A stretch of 64,000 nucleotides of DNA from Caulobacteraceae bacterium (GTDB taxonomy: Bacteria > Pseudomonadota > Alphaproteobacteria > Caulobacterales > Caulobacteraceae), in NCBI GenBank assembly GCA_025352085.1, contig JANXUA010000029.1, positions 55,887-119,886 on the forward strand. The letters are read 5' to 3'. Below the pieces are notes generated by a model. That model had not been told where the DNA came from and ran no database searches. It saw only the letters and a program-made list of their open reading frames with translations. The translations under genes and the position numbers were made by a program. How positions within the stretch are numbered: position 1 is the stretch's first letter; every line of letters starts with the position of its first letter. Below, one piece after another: positions 47,808 through 59,213 of this stretch.

Positions 47808-49808
47808 TTAGGCCGCGCGCGCGGTCGAAATCACGTCGTCGGCCGCCCGGCCGGTCAGTTCGGCCAGATGATCGAAGGCGGCCTCGAAGGTCCCCAACCC
47901 TTGGGTCAGAGACCGGATTTCGGCGATCAGATCGTGACGCTCGCTCTGGGGCAGATAGGCCTCTATCGCGTCCCAGCCCGGCCAGCCGTCGCGCGGACCG
48001 AAGCCGAGGATCTGTCCGCGCCGCGCCGAAAGGGCGGCGTTGATATTGGCGATGGCGGTTGACGGCGCGAACACGCGCAACTTTTCGATGGGTTCAAGCA
48101 GACGCGAGCCGCAGGCCTTCAACCCCTCGTCAATGGCCAGCTTGCCGGCGATCCGGAAAGCCATTTCCGAGGAATCCACCGCGTGAAAGCCGCCGTCCAC
48201 CAGGGTCACTTCCAAATCGACGACCGGAAAGCCAAATGGTCCCTTGGCGAGGCCGTCGCGCACGCCCTGCTCGACCGCCGGAATCCATTGCTTGGGTATC
48301 GCCCCGCCGGTGATCTTGCTGACAAAGGCGAAACCCTCGCCGCGGCCCCGCGGCTTGATTTCGATAGTGACATCGGCGAACTGGCCGTGGCCGCCGCTTT
48401 GTTTCTTGTGCCGCGCCTTCTTCTGCGTCCCACCGCGAATGGTCTCACGGTAGGGCGTCGCCGGTTTGCTGGTGGTGATATCGACGGTGTATCGCCGCTT
48501 CAACCGCTCCATCGCCAGGCGCACGTGCCCTTCGCCCTGACCCGACAACAGGACCTGGTGGTTTTCCACGTCGTGGGTCACGGAAAGGCCGGTATCCTCC
48601 TCCAGAAGCCGCGTCAGGGCGCCCGACAGACGCACGTCGTCCTTGCGATTGGCCGCGGCTATGGCCAGGGCGAAGAGGGGGCCACGCGGCTCACCGCCGA
48701 TGCGCGGCTGGGCCTGGGCCCCCAGGCTGAGCACATCGCCTGCGCCGGCCGCCTCGATCTTGCCGATGGCGACCACATCGCCGATCTCGGCGATGGCGAG
48801 CTTTTTGTAGGCGGCGCCCTGAATTGATGACAGACCCCCGACGCGGCCTCGGTCCCCGTTGGGCAGGGTGACTTCCGAGCCGTCGGCAAGCCTGGCTCCG
48901 AACACCCGGGCGTAAGCGAGTTTGCCCGCCTGGCCGGTCCAAGTGCTATTGATAACCACCGCGCCCGATCCCCAAAATCCCAGACGGGCGGCGGCGCGCG
49001 CCGGAGCGGGGGTTTCGTGCCTCAACGCTTTGAGCAGGCGTCGCACGCCAAAGCCGTTCAGCGCCGAGCCGAAGAACACAGGAACGATCAGGCCCTCATT
49101 CATGTCGCGCACCAGATCGGCGAACACCAGATCGCGATCGGGCTGAACGTCCGATAGCAATTGTTCCATCAATTCATCATCAAAATCGGCGAGCTGCTCA
49201 AGCATGTGAAAGCGCGCGTCAGCTTCGGCCACGGCCAGATCGCCGGCCAGATCGGTCCGTTGCGAGGCTTGGCCCGGCCGCCAGACGAAGGCCCGCTCCA
49301 GCGCCAGGTCGACATAGCCGGACACCTTTTCGTTTTCGACGATCGGCAGTTGGCGGGCGACCAGCGGGACGGCGCTGATCGGCTTTAGGGCCGCCAGAAG
49401 ATCCCCCAACGATCCACGCGCCTGATCCATCTTGTTGATGAACAGCGCGCGCGGCGTGCCCAGAGTCTCAAGCTGGCGCATGATCGGTTGCAACAGCGAG
49501 GCCTTGGCCGCCTCCGGCTCGGCGACGATCAGGGCCAGATCGACCGCCGCCAGGGCCGCGTCGGCTTCCGCGGCCAATTCCAGGGAACCCGGACAATCGA
49601 TCACCGCGTAGTGGTCGCCCATGAAGTCGAAGCCGGCCAGATTGAGTTCAACCGAATGGCCGCGCGCCTTGGCCTCGGGACTGAAATCGCCGACTTTGCG
49701 ATCGGGCGACCCGGCCGCCTGAAGCATGGCTTCCAGAAGCGCGGTCTTGCCGCTTCCTGTCGGCCCAACCAGGGCCAAGGCCCGGACCCCTGCATCCCGA
49801 GCGACCAT
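47808..49808 (-). CDS. EF-G-like GTPase (fusA paralogue)
   Basis: This is a translation-GTPase paralogue with all EF-G domains but altered switch regions. The 666-residue product has P-loop GPTGSGKT instead of the EF-G form AHIDAGKT. The G3 motif is DCPG, G4 is NKMD, and the usual switch I RGITI is replaced by ARGHSVEL. The C-terminal half keeps domains III-V, with GGHGQFADVTIEI and the VVDLEVTLVDGGFHAVDSSE block (core LVDGGFHAVDSSE). It is not in a ribosomal operon. Its role is unknown; such proteins are called EF-G-like and do not obviously replace EF-G. Confidence 0.88.
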   Translation of the reverse strand: MVARDAGVRALALVGPTGSGKTALLEAMLQAAGSPDRKVGDFSPEAKARGHSVELNLAGFDFMGDHYAVIDCPGSLELAAEADAALAAVDLALIVAEPEAAKASLLQPIMRQLETLGTPRALFINKMDQARGSLGDLLAALKPISAVPLVARQLPIVENEKVSGYVDLALERAFVWRPGQASQRTDLAGDLAVAEADARFHMLEQLADFDDELMEQLLSDVQPDRDLVFADLVRDMNEGLIVPVFFGSALNGFGVRRLLKALRHETPAPARAAARLGFWGSGAVVINSTWTGQAGKLAYARVFGARLADGSEVTLPNGDRGRVGGLSSIQGAAYKKLAIAEIGDVVAIGKIEAAGAGDVLSLGAQAQPRIGGEPRGPLFALAIAAANRKDDVRLSGALTRLLEEDTGLSVTHDVENHQVLLSGQGEGHVRLAMERLKRRYTVDITTSKPATPYRETIRGGTQKKARHKKQSGGHGQFADVTIEIKPRGRGEGFAFVSKITGGAIPKQWIPAVEQGVRDGLAKGPFGFPVVDLEVTLVDGGFHAVDSSEMAFRIAGKLAIDEGLKACGSRLLEPIEKLRVFAPSTAIANINAALSARRGQILGFGPRDGWPGWDAIEAYLPQSERHDLIAEIRSLTQGLGTFEAAFDHLAELTGRAADDVISTARAA

Positions 49809-49899
49809 ACGCCGTCCTCCCGCAGCTACCGGGGCAAACCTACGCCTAGTTTCAGGGCTGTGGGAAGGGGGCGATGCGCGCGATACCTATGCGCAGGGC

Positions 49900-50487
49900 T
49901 TACCCGCCCATCATCTTGCGAAACGCCGCCCGGTCGGTGATCCGCGCCGCATAAGCCTTGAGCACCGGGGTTTCGGCGACCATCTTGGACATCATCATGA
50001 AATTCAGCCCGCCGCCCAGCATGATGTCCACCGCCGAAAACGTATCGCCGAGGAAATAGTCGCGCGTCGCCAGATGGGCGTTGAGCACCGCCTCCACCTC
50101 GTCCGCCGGCGCCCACCCCATGGCCCCAGGCACATGCTTGATCTCGAACCGCCGGGAGATCAGCGCCGGCTCCATCACGCCTGGTCGATAGGCCAGCCAG
50201 GACAGGTATGCGCCGCGCGTCGCCTGGCCGGGCAGTGGTCCCATCGGAACCGTCCGGTATCTATCGGTTAGATATATTGCGATGGCGCTCGACTCGAACA
50301 CCGTCTCGCCATCGTCGCTCAAGGCCGGGACCTTGCCGTGTGGATGAGGATTGGCCGGATCGCGCGCCCCGGTGCCATCGGGCCGGCGCCAGTCGACGTC
50401 ATGGATCTCATACGGAATGCCGAGCTCCTCAAGGAGCCAGACAATGCTGGCCGCGCGGGTGTTGGGGGAATGGTGGAGGGTGATCAT
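49900..50487 (-). CDS. glutathione S-transferase family protein
   Basis: The 195-residue product has an N-terminal thioredoxin-like domain (ITLHHSPNTRAASIVWLLEELG, with core HSPNTRAAS) with the cis-proline in GKVPAL and the following ESSAIAIYL. The helical C-terminal domain contains FSAVDIMLGG. The ATG at 50487 is chosen; the track start at 50586 would read through the sidA promoter. Substrate unknown. It is divergent from the sidA-like gene. Confidence 0.88.
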   Translation of the reverse strand: MITLHHSPNTRAASIVWLLEELGIPYEIHDVDWRRPDGTGARDPANPHPHGKVPALSDDGETVFESSAIAIYLTDRYRTVPMGPLPGQATRGAYLSWLAYRPGVMEPALISRRFEIKHVPGAMGWAPADEVEAVLNAHLATRDYFLGDTFSAVDIMLGGGLNFMMMSKMVAETPVLKAYAARITDRAAFRKMMGG

Positions 50488-50543
50488 TGACGGACTGCAT
50501 GGATTGAGTTTCGAGAGTAGAAATCTTGACATGAAATTCAGTA

Positions 50544-50572
50544 TTGACATAGGAACGAAACAAGAACAATAA
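50544..50572 (+). promoter_or_regulatory. candidate SOS promoter of the sidA-like gene
   Basis: A perfect TTGACA (50544-50549), a 17-base spacer and CAATAA (50567-50572) form a plausible housekeeping promoter. The spacer contains the LexA-type box. Transcription would start near 50579, 28 bases before the peptide start. A second TTGACA at 50526-50531 has no good -10. Confidence 0.65.
50553..50567 (+). promoter_or_regulatory. LexA (SOS) box, GAAC-N7-GAAC
   Basis: GAAC at 50553-50556 and GAAC at 50564-50567 are separated by exactly seven bases. This is the reverse form of the alphaproteobacterial LexA site GTTC-N7-GTTC. It lies between the -35 and -10 of the candidate promoter, where LexA would block polymerase. 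Extra GAAC copies at 50574 and 50581 have other spacings. Confidence 0.82.
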
Positions 50573-50606
50573 CGAACCTCGAACATTATTGTCGGAGGAT
50601 AACATC

Positions 50607-50696
50607 ATGGTTCGGTTCGCTCGGGAGTCGTTGGCGCTTGCGTCGGTGGTCGGGTTCGTTTGGATGGTGTGTCAGGCGGCGCAGTTGGCGGCCTGA
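50607..50696 (+). CDS. sidA: SidA-like SOS-induced division inhibitor peptide (29 aa)
   Basis: This gene is too short for the ORF track. It encodes 29 residues, MVRFARES followed by a hydrophobic segment, ending in QLAA. That is one membrane helix (about 8-28) after a basic start, so the N-terminus should stay inside. A strong GGAGG (50594-50598) lies eight bases before the ATG. The promoter carries a LexA box. Caulobacter SidA is a 29-residue inner-membrane SOS peptide that binds FtsW and delays division. The equal length, topology and control make this its likely counterpart, although I could not compare sequences. dnaE starts 28 bases after the stop. Confidence 0.8.
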   Translation: MVRFARESLALASVVGFVWMVCQAAQLAA

Positions 50697-50724
50697 GTCG
50701 CTCAAAGCGTGAGGAGTTGAAGTC

Positions 50725-54144
<3,420 letters not shown>

Positions 54145-54159
54145 ACGAGAGTCATCAAC

Positions 54160-54951
54160 TCACCTCGCCACGGCATAGATCATGATCCCGGTGGCCACGG
54201 CCAGGTTGAGGCTGTCGGCTCGTCCGCGCATGGGGATTTTAACCGCGACATCGCAGATGGCCGCCAATTCGTCGGGTAGACCCGCCTGTTCATTGCCCAT
54301 CAGAATCAGGGTCGGATCGCGATAGTCCGCCGCGCGAAAATCGGTGTCGGCGGTCAACAGAGTGGCGACCACCGCGCCCGGCCAGCGCGCGCGCCAGGCG
54401 ATAAAGCCGGCGACGCTCGATCGAGCCAGAGGCAAGGCGAAGATCGACCCCATTGTCGCCCGCACCGCCTCCACCGAATAGGGATCGCAGCATTCGCCGA
54501 CCAGGATCACCCCGCCGCAACCGGCGGCATCAGCAGTGCGCAAGATGGTTCCCAGATTACCCGGGTCGCGCACCGCCTGCAGCGCCACCCAGCAGCGGGC
54601 GGCGGACGGGTTCAGAGCCTCGAGGTGGGTGAAAACCTGCTCGAACACCCCCAAAACAGCCTGGGCGTTATCGCGCCTGGAAATCTTGGCGAGGATGGCG
54701 TCGCTGACTTCAACGGTCTCGCCAGCCACCGCCGCCGCCTCTTGGGTCAACGGATGGTCCGCCGCGGCCGCGCCATACAACAGAATGCGCGGAACTCGCC
54801 CGAGCCGCACGGCCTCGATCACGCTCTTCAAGCCCTCGACCAGGAATAAGCCGGTTTCGTCTCGCGCTTTTCGAAGATGCAGGGCCCGCGCCGCCTTGAC
54901 GGTCGGATTGATCAGGGACGTGATCGTGCGGGAAGCCGCGCGCGGGTTCAT
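54160..54951 (-). CDS. TrmH/SpoU family RNA methyltransferase
   Basis: This 2'-O-ribose methyltransferase has the SPOUT trefoil-knot fold. The 263-residue product starts at the ATG at 54951, overlapping the upstream methyltransferase stop (ATGA); the track start at 55029 lies inside that gene. It has an N-terminal substrate-binding domain and the three SPOUT motifs: VRDPGNLGTILRTADAAG, ILMGNEQAGLP and IPMRGRADSLNLAVATGI. Whether it acts on rRNA (RlmB-like) or tRNA cannot be told. Confidence 0.92.
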   Translation of the reverse strand: MNPRAASRTITSLINPTVKAARALHLRKARDETGLFLVEGLKSVIEAVRLGRVPRILLYGAAAADHPLTQEAAAVAGETVEVSDAILAKISRRDNAQAVLGVFEQVFTHLEALNPSAARCWVALQAVRDPGNLGTILRTADAAGCGGVILVGECCDPYSVEAVRATMGSIFALPLARSSVAGFIAWRARWPGAVVATLLTADTDFRAADYRDPTLILMGNEQAGLPDELAAICDVAVKIPMRGRADSLNLAVATGIMIYAVAR

Positions 54952-55856
54952 GCGGCGCTCCATCGGGCGAAGAACGACAAGCCCACGCCGCGCATCCCCG
55001 CCTCTTCCATCAGCGCCAGCTCGCCCCAATCAACGGTCCCGCCGCGCGCGCCGACGACGTCGCCCATAACGCCCGCCAGGGCGAGGCCGGAAATCCGTTC
55101 GGAATAAGCGTTAAGCAGGATGAAGGAAGCTTCAAACGATAGAAGTTCGACACAACCTTTTAATAAATCAGGTAAATCAGCGTGCAGTCTCCACACCTGT
55201 CCGCCCGGTCCACGGCCATATTTCGGAGGATCGAGAATGATGGCGTCATAGCGCGCGCCGCGCTTTTGCTCACGCGTCACCCATTTGCGGGCGTCCTCGC
55301 AGATCCAGCGGATGGGCGCGTCGGCGAGGCCGGCCAGAGCGGCGTTGTCCTTGCCCCAAGCGACGGCCTTTTTCGAGGCGTCCACATGAGTGACGCTGGC
55401 GCCCGCCGCCGCGGCCACGAGGCTGGCGACGCCGGTGTAGCCAAACAGGTTCAGCACGCGAAGCCCTTGTCCAGCGGACTTCAACCGGTCCGCCAGCCAA
55501 GTCCAGTTGGCCGCCTGCTCGGGAAACACCGCCAGATGACGAAAAGCCGTCAGCCGTGCGTGGAACGCAACTCCTTTCCACGCCATCGGCCAAGCGTCGT
55601 CAATCGGCCGCACGCGACGCCAGTGACCGGAGTCTTCTTCATCGCTCGGGTCGAACACCGCGTCCGCCGTCGCCCAGACCGAATCGGCCAAGCCGGGGGA
55701 CCAAAGGCATTGAGGTTCAGGGCGGATGATCGTGACGTGGCCATACCGTTCGAGTTTCCGTCCACCGCCGCTATCGATCAGGGCGTAGTCCGACCAGCCG
55801 GTCGTACGCATCACCAGTGGGTCGGACGCGATCGCGGGACGGGCCATGGGGATCAT
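54948..55856 (-). CDS. class I SAM-dependent RNA methyltransferase (RlmI/RlmK-like)
   Basis: The 302-residue product has a Rossmann methyltransferase core with motif I LNLFGYTGVASLVAAAAGA, the acidic ribose motif VDASKKAVAW and the catalytic DPPKYGRG motif of the RlmI/RlmK group. The N-terminal PUA domain of RlmI is absent or reduced. It is the first gene of a two-gene unit with the TrmH-type gene. Both probably modify 23S rRNA. Confidence 0.88.
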   Translation of the reverse strand: MIPMARPAIASDPLVMRTTGWSDYALIDSGGGRKLERYGHVTIIRPEPQCLWSPGLADSVWATADAVFDPSDEEDSGHWRRVRPIDDAWPMAWKGVAFHARLTAFRHLAVFPEQAANWTWLADRLKSAGQGLRVLNLFGYTGVASLVAAAAGASVTHVDASKKAVAWGKDNAALAGLADAPIRWICEDARKWVTREQKRGARYDAIILDPPKYGRGPGGQVWRLHADLPDLLKGCVELLSFEASFILLNAYSERISGLALAGVMGDVVGARGGTVDWGELALMEEAGMRGVGLSFFARWSAA

Positions 55857-55989
55857 ATCTATCGCTTAAGGGGCGGAGGGCCGCTTCGTCCAGCATGTGA
55901 TATTCGCAATCGATGGCGCCTCCCTTGTGATTTGTGATGGATTCACGTCTATTGCACGATTAAACCCACGTCATGGAGACGACGCGCCG

Positions 55990-56625
55990 GTGTCCGACAT
56001 CCTAAGCAAACCATTGAAATCGGCGCGCAAGCCCAAAGGCGACGGCCACCTGCGCCGTGCTGAAATCCTCCGCGCCGCCGAACGTATATTCGTGGTCGAA
56101 GGCTACGAAGGCGCAACCATTCGCAAGATCGCGGATGAGGTAGGGGTTTCATCTACCTGTCTTTACATGCATTTTCGTGACAAAGATCAGATCCTTCTCG
56201 AAATCTGCACCGCCGCCATGGAAGAACTTCTCTCGATCAATACGGAGATAACGGCGCGTCCCATCGACCCCGTTGAGCGGGTGCGCATGATGCTGAACGC
56301 CTATATCGATTTTGCGCTCAAACACCCCAACGCCTATCGCTTGGTGTTCTGTTCTTCGCCTCTGGCCGCGTCGATGCAGAAGCAGGAGGTTACCCTCGAC
56401 CTTGGTGATCAATGTTATCAACGCTTTTCCGGCGCGGTACGTGAGATCTCGGCCCAAGCACGCCTGAAGATCGGCGACCCGCGCACGGTGCCTCAGGCCC
56501 TATGGGCTGCCTGCCACGGCCTAGTCGCCCTGATGCTGACCAAGCCGCAATTTGATTGGGCTGACCCCAGCGAACTATCAAAGGTGATGGTCGACGGCCT
56601 CCTGTTCGGATTGATCGCCGATTAG
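55990..56625 (+). CDS. TetR/AcrR family transcriptional regulator
   Basis: The 211-residue product from the GTG at 55990 has the TetR helix-turn-helix (RAAERIFVVEGYEGATIRKI then EVGVSSTCLYMHFRDK). It also has a C-terminal ligand domain of the kind seen in WHG-type regulators (FALKHPNAYRLVF). The track start at 55897 is upstream of a GGAGA ribosome-binding region. The BtuFCD-like genes begin six bases after its stop, so it may control them or simply share their message. No clear operator was found in the 133-base upstream gap. Confidence 0.88.
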   Translation: MSDILSKPLKSARKPKGDGHLRRAEILRAAERIFVVEGYEGATIRKIADEVGVSSTCLYMHFRDKDQILLEICTAAMEELLSINTEITARPIDPVERVRMMLNAYIDFALKHPNAYRLVFCSSPLAASMQKQEVTLDLGDQCYQRFSGAVREISAQARLKIGDPRTVPQALWAACHGLVALMLTKPQFDWADPSELSKVMVDGLLFGLIAD

Positions 56626-56630
56626 TCGTT

Positions 56631-57440
56631 TTGCGACTACTGACAATCCTCTACGCAATCGTTGCCGCCACCTCGCTCGCGGCGCAACCTCGCGTCGTCT
56701 CCCTCGATCAATGCGCCGACCAATACGTGCTGGCGCTGAGCCCGCGCGTGGGCATTGTCGGCCTCTCCAACCGCGCGCTGAACGCCGATTCCTACCTGCG
56801 CGAAGCCGCCAGAGGTCTGCCGCGCGGTCGGGCGGACACTGAAACGGTGCTGGCCAAACGCCCCGACGTGGTCGTGCGATGGTGGGGCGGCGAGCCGCGT
56901 CTGCTCGCCGACTTGAACCGCCGGGATGTGAGAGTGGTGCGTCTTGAGGACGCCGAGGATTTTTCCGGCGTGCGCCGCAACGTGCGTCTCGTGGCAGCCG
57001 CCCTCATGCAAGTTTCGGCGGGCGAACGGCTCATCGCCGACATGGACCGCCGCCTGGCCGCTAGCTCCGGCGCCTGGAGCGGGCGGGGCGGGCTGTATCT
57101 CTCCTCCGGAGGCGCAACGGCGGGGCGTGGAACCCTGATCGACGCCATGATGCGCGCCGCCGGCCTGACAAACCTCGATACCGGAATCGGCTTTCACACG
57201 GTATCCCTTGAAGGCCTGGTCGCACATCCGCCGAGCGCGGTCGTGCGGGGGTTTTTCGACGCCCCCGACGCCGGCGCGGCATCGTGGGGCGTGGGGCGAC
57301 ACCCGGTTTTGCGCCGCCTGATCGCCGGACGCACGCTGGTATCCGTGCCGGGCGCCATCCTCGCCTGTCCGGCCTGGTTCGCCGCCGACGGGGTTGAGCT
57401 GATCGCCAAGGCCGCGCAAAGGAAGAGGGAGTCCAACTAG
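56631..57440 (+). CDS. btuF: periplasmic cobalamin/iron-chelate binding protein (BtuF-like)
   Basis: This is a class III periplasmic binding protein of the BtuF/FhuD fold. The 269-residue product starts with a TTG and has a Sec signal (LLTILYAIVAATSLAAQ). The SLDQCADQYVLAL entry motif follows, with two lobes linked by a helix. It directly precedes permease and ATPase genes. The ligand could be cobalamin or an iron siderophore; no riboswitch or Fur-like site was seen to decide. Confidence 0.82.
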   Translation: MRLLTILYAIVAATSLAAQPRVVSLDQCADQYVLALSPRVGIVGLSNRALNADSYLREAARGLPRGRADTETVLAKRPDVVVRWWGGEPRLLADLNRRDVRVVRLEDAEDFSGVRRNVRLVAAALMQVSAGERLIADMDRRLAASSGAWSGRGGLYLSSGGATAGRGTLIDAMMRAAGLTNLDTGIGFHTVSLEGLVAHPPSAVVRGFFDAPDAGAASWGVGRHPVLRRLIAGRTLVSVPGAILACPAWFAADGVELIAKAAQRKRESN

Positions 57441-57469
57441 ATCGCGGTCACCCGCCGAAATGAGTCTCG

Positions 57470-58447
57470 ATGCGCCTGATCGCCTTCCTGATCATCTTCC
57501 TGATCGCCGCCATGGCCGTGTCGATCGCGTTCGGCGAGACGGCGCTGACCGCCGCCCAATATCACCAGGCCTTCACCGTTCCGGGTTCCGCGCCCGGCGA
57601 AATCCTGTGGAGCCTGCGCGCGCCCCGCGCCGTGGCCGCGGCCCTGGTCGGGGCGGCATTGGGGTTGGCCGGAGGCGTGATGCAGGGCCTGTTGCGCAAC
57701 CCGCTCGCCGAGCCGGGCGTACTGGGGATTTCCGCCATGTCGGCTCTCGGCGCCGCCATCGCCATCGCCGCGGGCCTGGCCGTCTCGCCGGGGGCCATCG
57801 AGATCGCGGCCCTCGGCGGCGCGCTGGGCGCCGGGGTGCTGGTGGTGTTCCTCGCCGCGCGGCTGAGAGAGCCGCCCAGCCTGATCCTGTTCGGCGTGGC
57901 GCTTTCGTCCCTCGGCGGCGCCTTGACCGCCCTGGTTTTCAATCTATCGCCGTCGCCGATCGCCACGGCGGAGGTGTTGTCCTGGTTAATGGGATCGGTC
58001 GCCAACCGGAGCTGGAGCGACGGTCTCGTCGCCCTCATCCCTATCGCACCGGGAGTCGCCTTGAGCGCCTGGAGCGCGCGGGGCCTGACTATGCTCAGCC
58101 TAGGCGAAGACACCGCCGCCTTGTCGGGCCTGCCCATGGCGCGGTTGCGCATCGCCGCCGTCGCGGGCGCGGCCCTGCTCACCGGCGCGGCGGTGGCCAT
58201 GGCCGGGGTGATCGGCTTTGTCGGCCTGGCCGCGCCGCACCTGACGCGTGGAGCGGTGTCCGATGATCCTGCCCGCACCCTCACGCCTTCGGCCATCGTC
58301 GGCGCAATCTTGTTGGTCGGCGCCGATCTGGCCGCGCGGATCATTCCGACGCCGGAGGAGCTGAAGCTGGGCGTGGTGACCGCCCTGTTCGGCGCGCCGC
58401 TGTTCGCCCTGATCGCCTGGCGCGCGTCGCGGAGTTGGCGGGGGTGA
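57470..58447 (+). CDS. btuC: FecCD/BtuC family ABC transporter permease
   Basis: This is the inner-membrane permease of the same uptake system. The 325-residue product has about ten membrane helices, with the family signatures RAPRAVAAALVGAALGLAG and MQGLLRNPLAEPGVLGI and the coupling GFVGLAAPHLTR. It starts 29 bases after the binding protein and overlaps the ATPase gene by four bases (GTGA). Confidence 0.9.
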   Translation: MRLIAFLIIFLIAAMAVSIAFGETALTAAQYHQAFTVPGSAPGEILWSLRAPRAVAAALVGAALGLAGGVMQGLLRNPLAEPGVLGISAMSALGAAIAIAAGLAVSPGAIEIAALGGALGAGVLVVFLAARLREPPSLILFGVALSSLGGALTALVFNLSPSPIATAEVLSWLMGSVANRSWSDGLVALIPIAPGVALSAWSARGLTMLSLGEDTAALSGLPMARLRIAAVAGAALLTGAAVAMAGVIGFVGLAAPHLTRGAVSDDPARTLTPSAIVGAILLVGADLAARIIPTPEELKLGVVTALFGAPLFALIAWRASRSWRG

Positions 58448-59199
58448 CCGCCGCGCTGGAGCTTGACGGCGTCAGCGTCGATATCGCCGGGCGACGGGTC
58501 GTCGACGGCGTGAGCCTGACCGTCGCGGCGGGCGAGGTGGTCGGCGTCGTCGGCGCCAACGGCTGTGGCAAGACCACCGCGATCCGCGGCGCCCTCGGCC
58601 TCATCCGCCTCCAGACCGGCGAAGCCCGCCTGGCCGGTCGCCCGGTTTCGGGGCTGGGCGAGGCGGATCGCGCACGCCTGGCCGGCTATCTGCCGCAGGA
58701 GCGACGCGTTGGCTGGAACCTGCCCGCATGGCGCGTCGCGGCGCTGGGCGCCCCGCACCTGCCGCCCGCCAAAGCGCGCGCAATCGCCATGGACGCCCTG
58801 GCCGAGGTCGATATGACTGATCTGGCGGAGCGCGGCGTGTTCGACATGTCCGGCGGCGAGCGTGCGCGGGTTCTGCTGGCGCGGCTCCTCGCCACGGGCG
58901 CGCCACTCCTCATCGCCGACGAACCCGCGGCTGGCCTGGATCCCGACGCCCAGCTTCTGGTCGCCGACCTCCTGCGCGCCCGCGCCGCGCGCGGCGGCGC
59001 CGTCCTCGTCACCCTGCATGACCTGACCCTCGCCGCGCGGAGCTGCGACCGGCTGGTGGTGATGACCAAGGGGGGGGTGGTTGCAACGGGAACGCCGCGT
59101 CAGACTCTATCGCGCGAGATCTTAAGAGAGGCTTTTAGACTCGACGGCGGCTTGATCGAGACTCAAGCCGGCCTCGTGGTGGCCGCCCACCGACAATAG
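58444..59199 (+). CDS. btuD: ABC transporter ATPase (BtuD/FecE-like)
   Basis: This is the ATPase of the uptake system. The 251-residue product from the GTG at 58444 has Walker A GANGCGKTT, signature MSGGERARVLLARLL, Walker B LLIADEPAAGLD and switch histidine in TLHDLTLAA. The track start at 58435 is a TTG inside btuC. It ends the TetR-btuFCD run; there is no TonB-dependent receptor gene nearby. Confidence 0.9.
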   Translation: MTAALELDGVSVDIAGRRVVDGVSLTVAAGEVVGVVGANGCGKTTAIRGALGLIRLQTGEARLAGRPVSGLGEADRARLAGYLPQERRVGWNLPAWRVAALGAPHLPPAKARAIAMDALAEVDMTDLAERGVFDMSGGERARVLLARLLATGAPLLIADEPAAGLDPDAQLLVADLLRARAARGGAVLVTLHDLTLAARSCDRLVVMTKGGVVATGTPRQTLSREILREAFRLDGGLIETQAGLVVAAHRQ

Positions 59200-59213
59200 T
59201 CATTTGATCGCCT

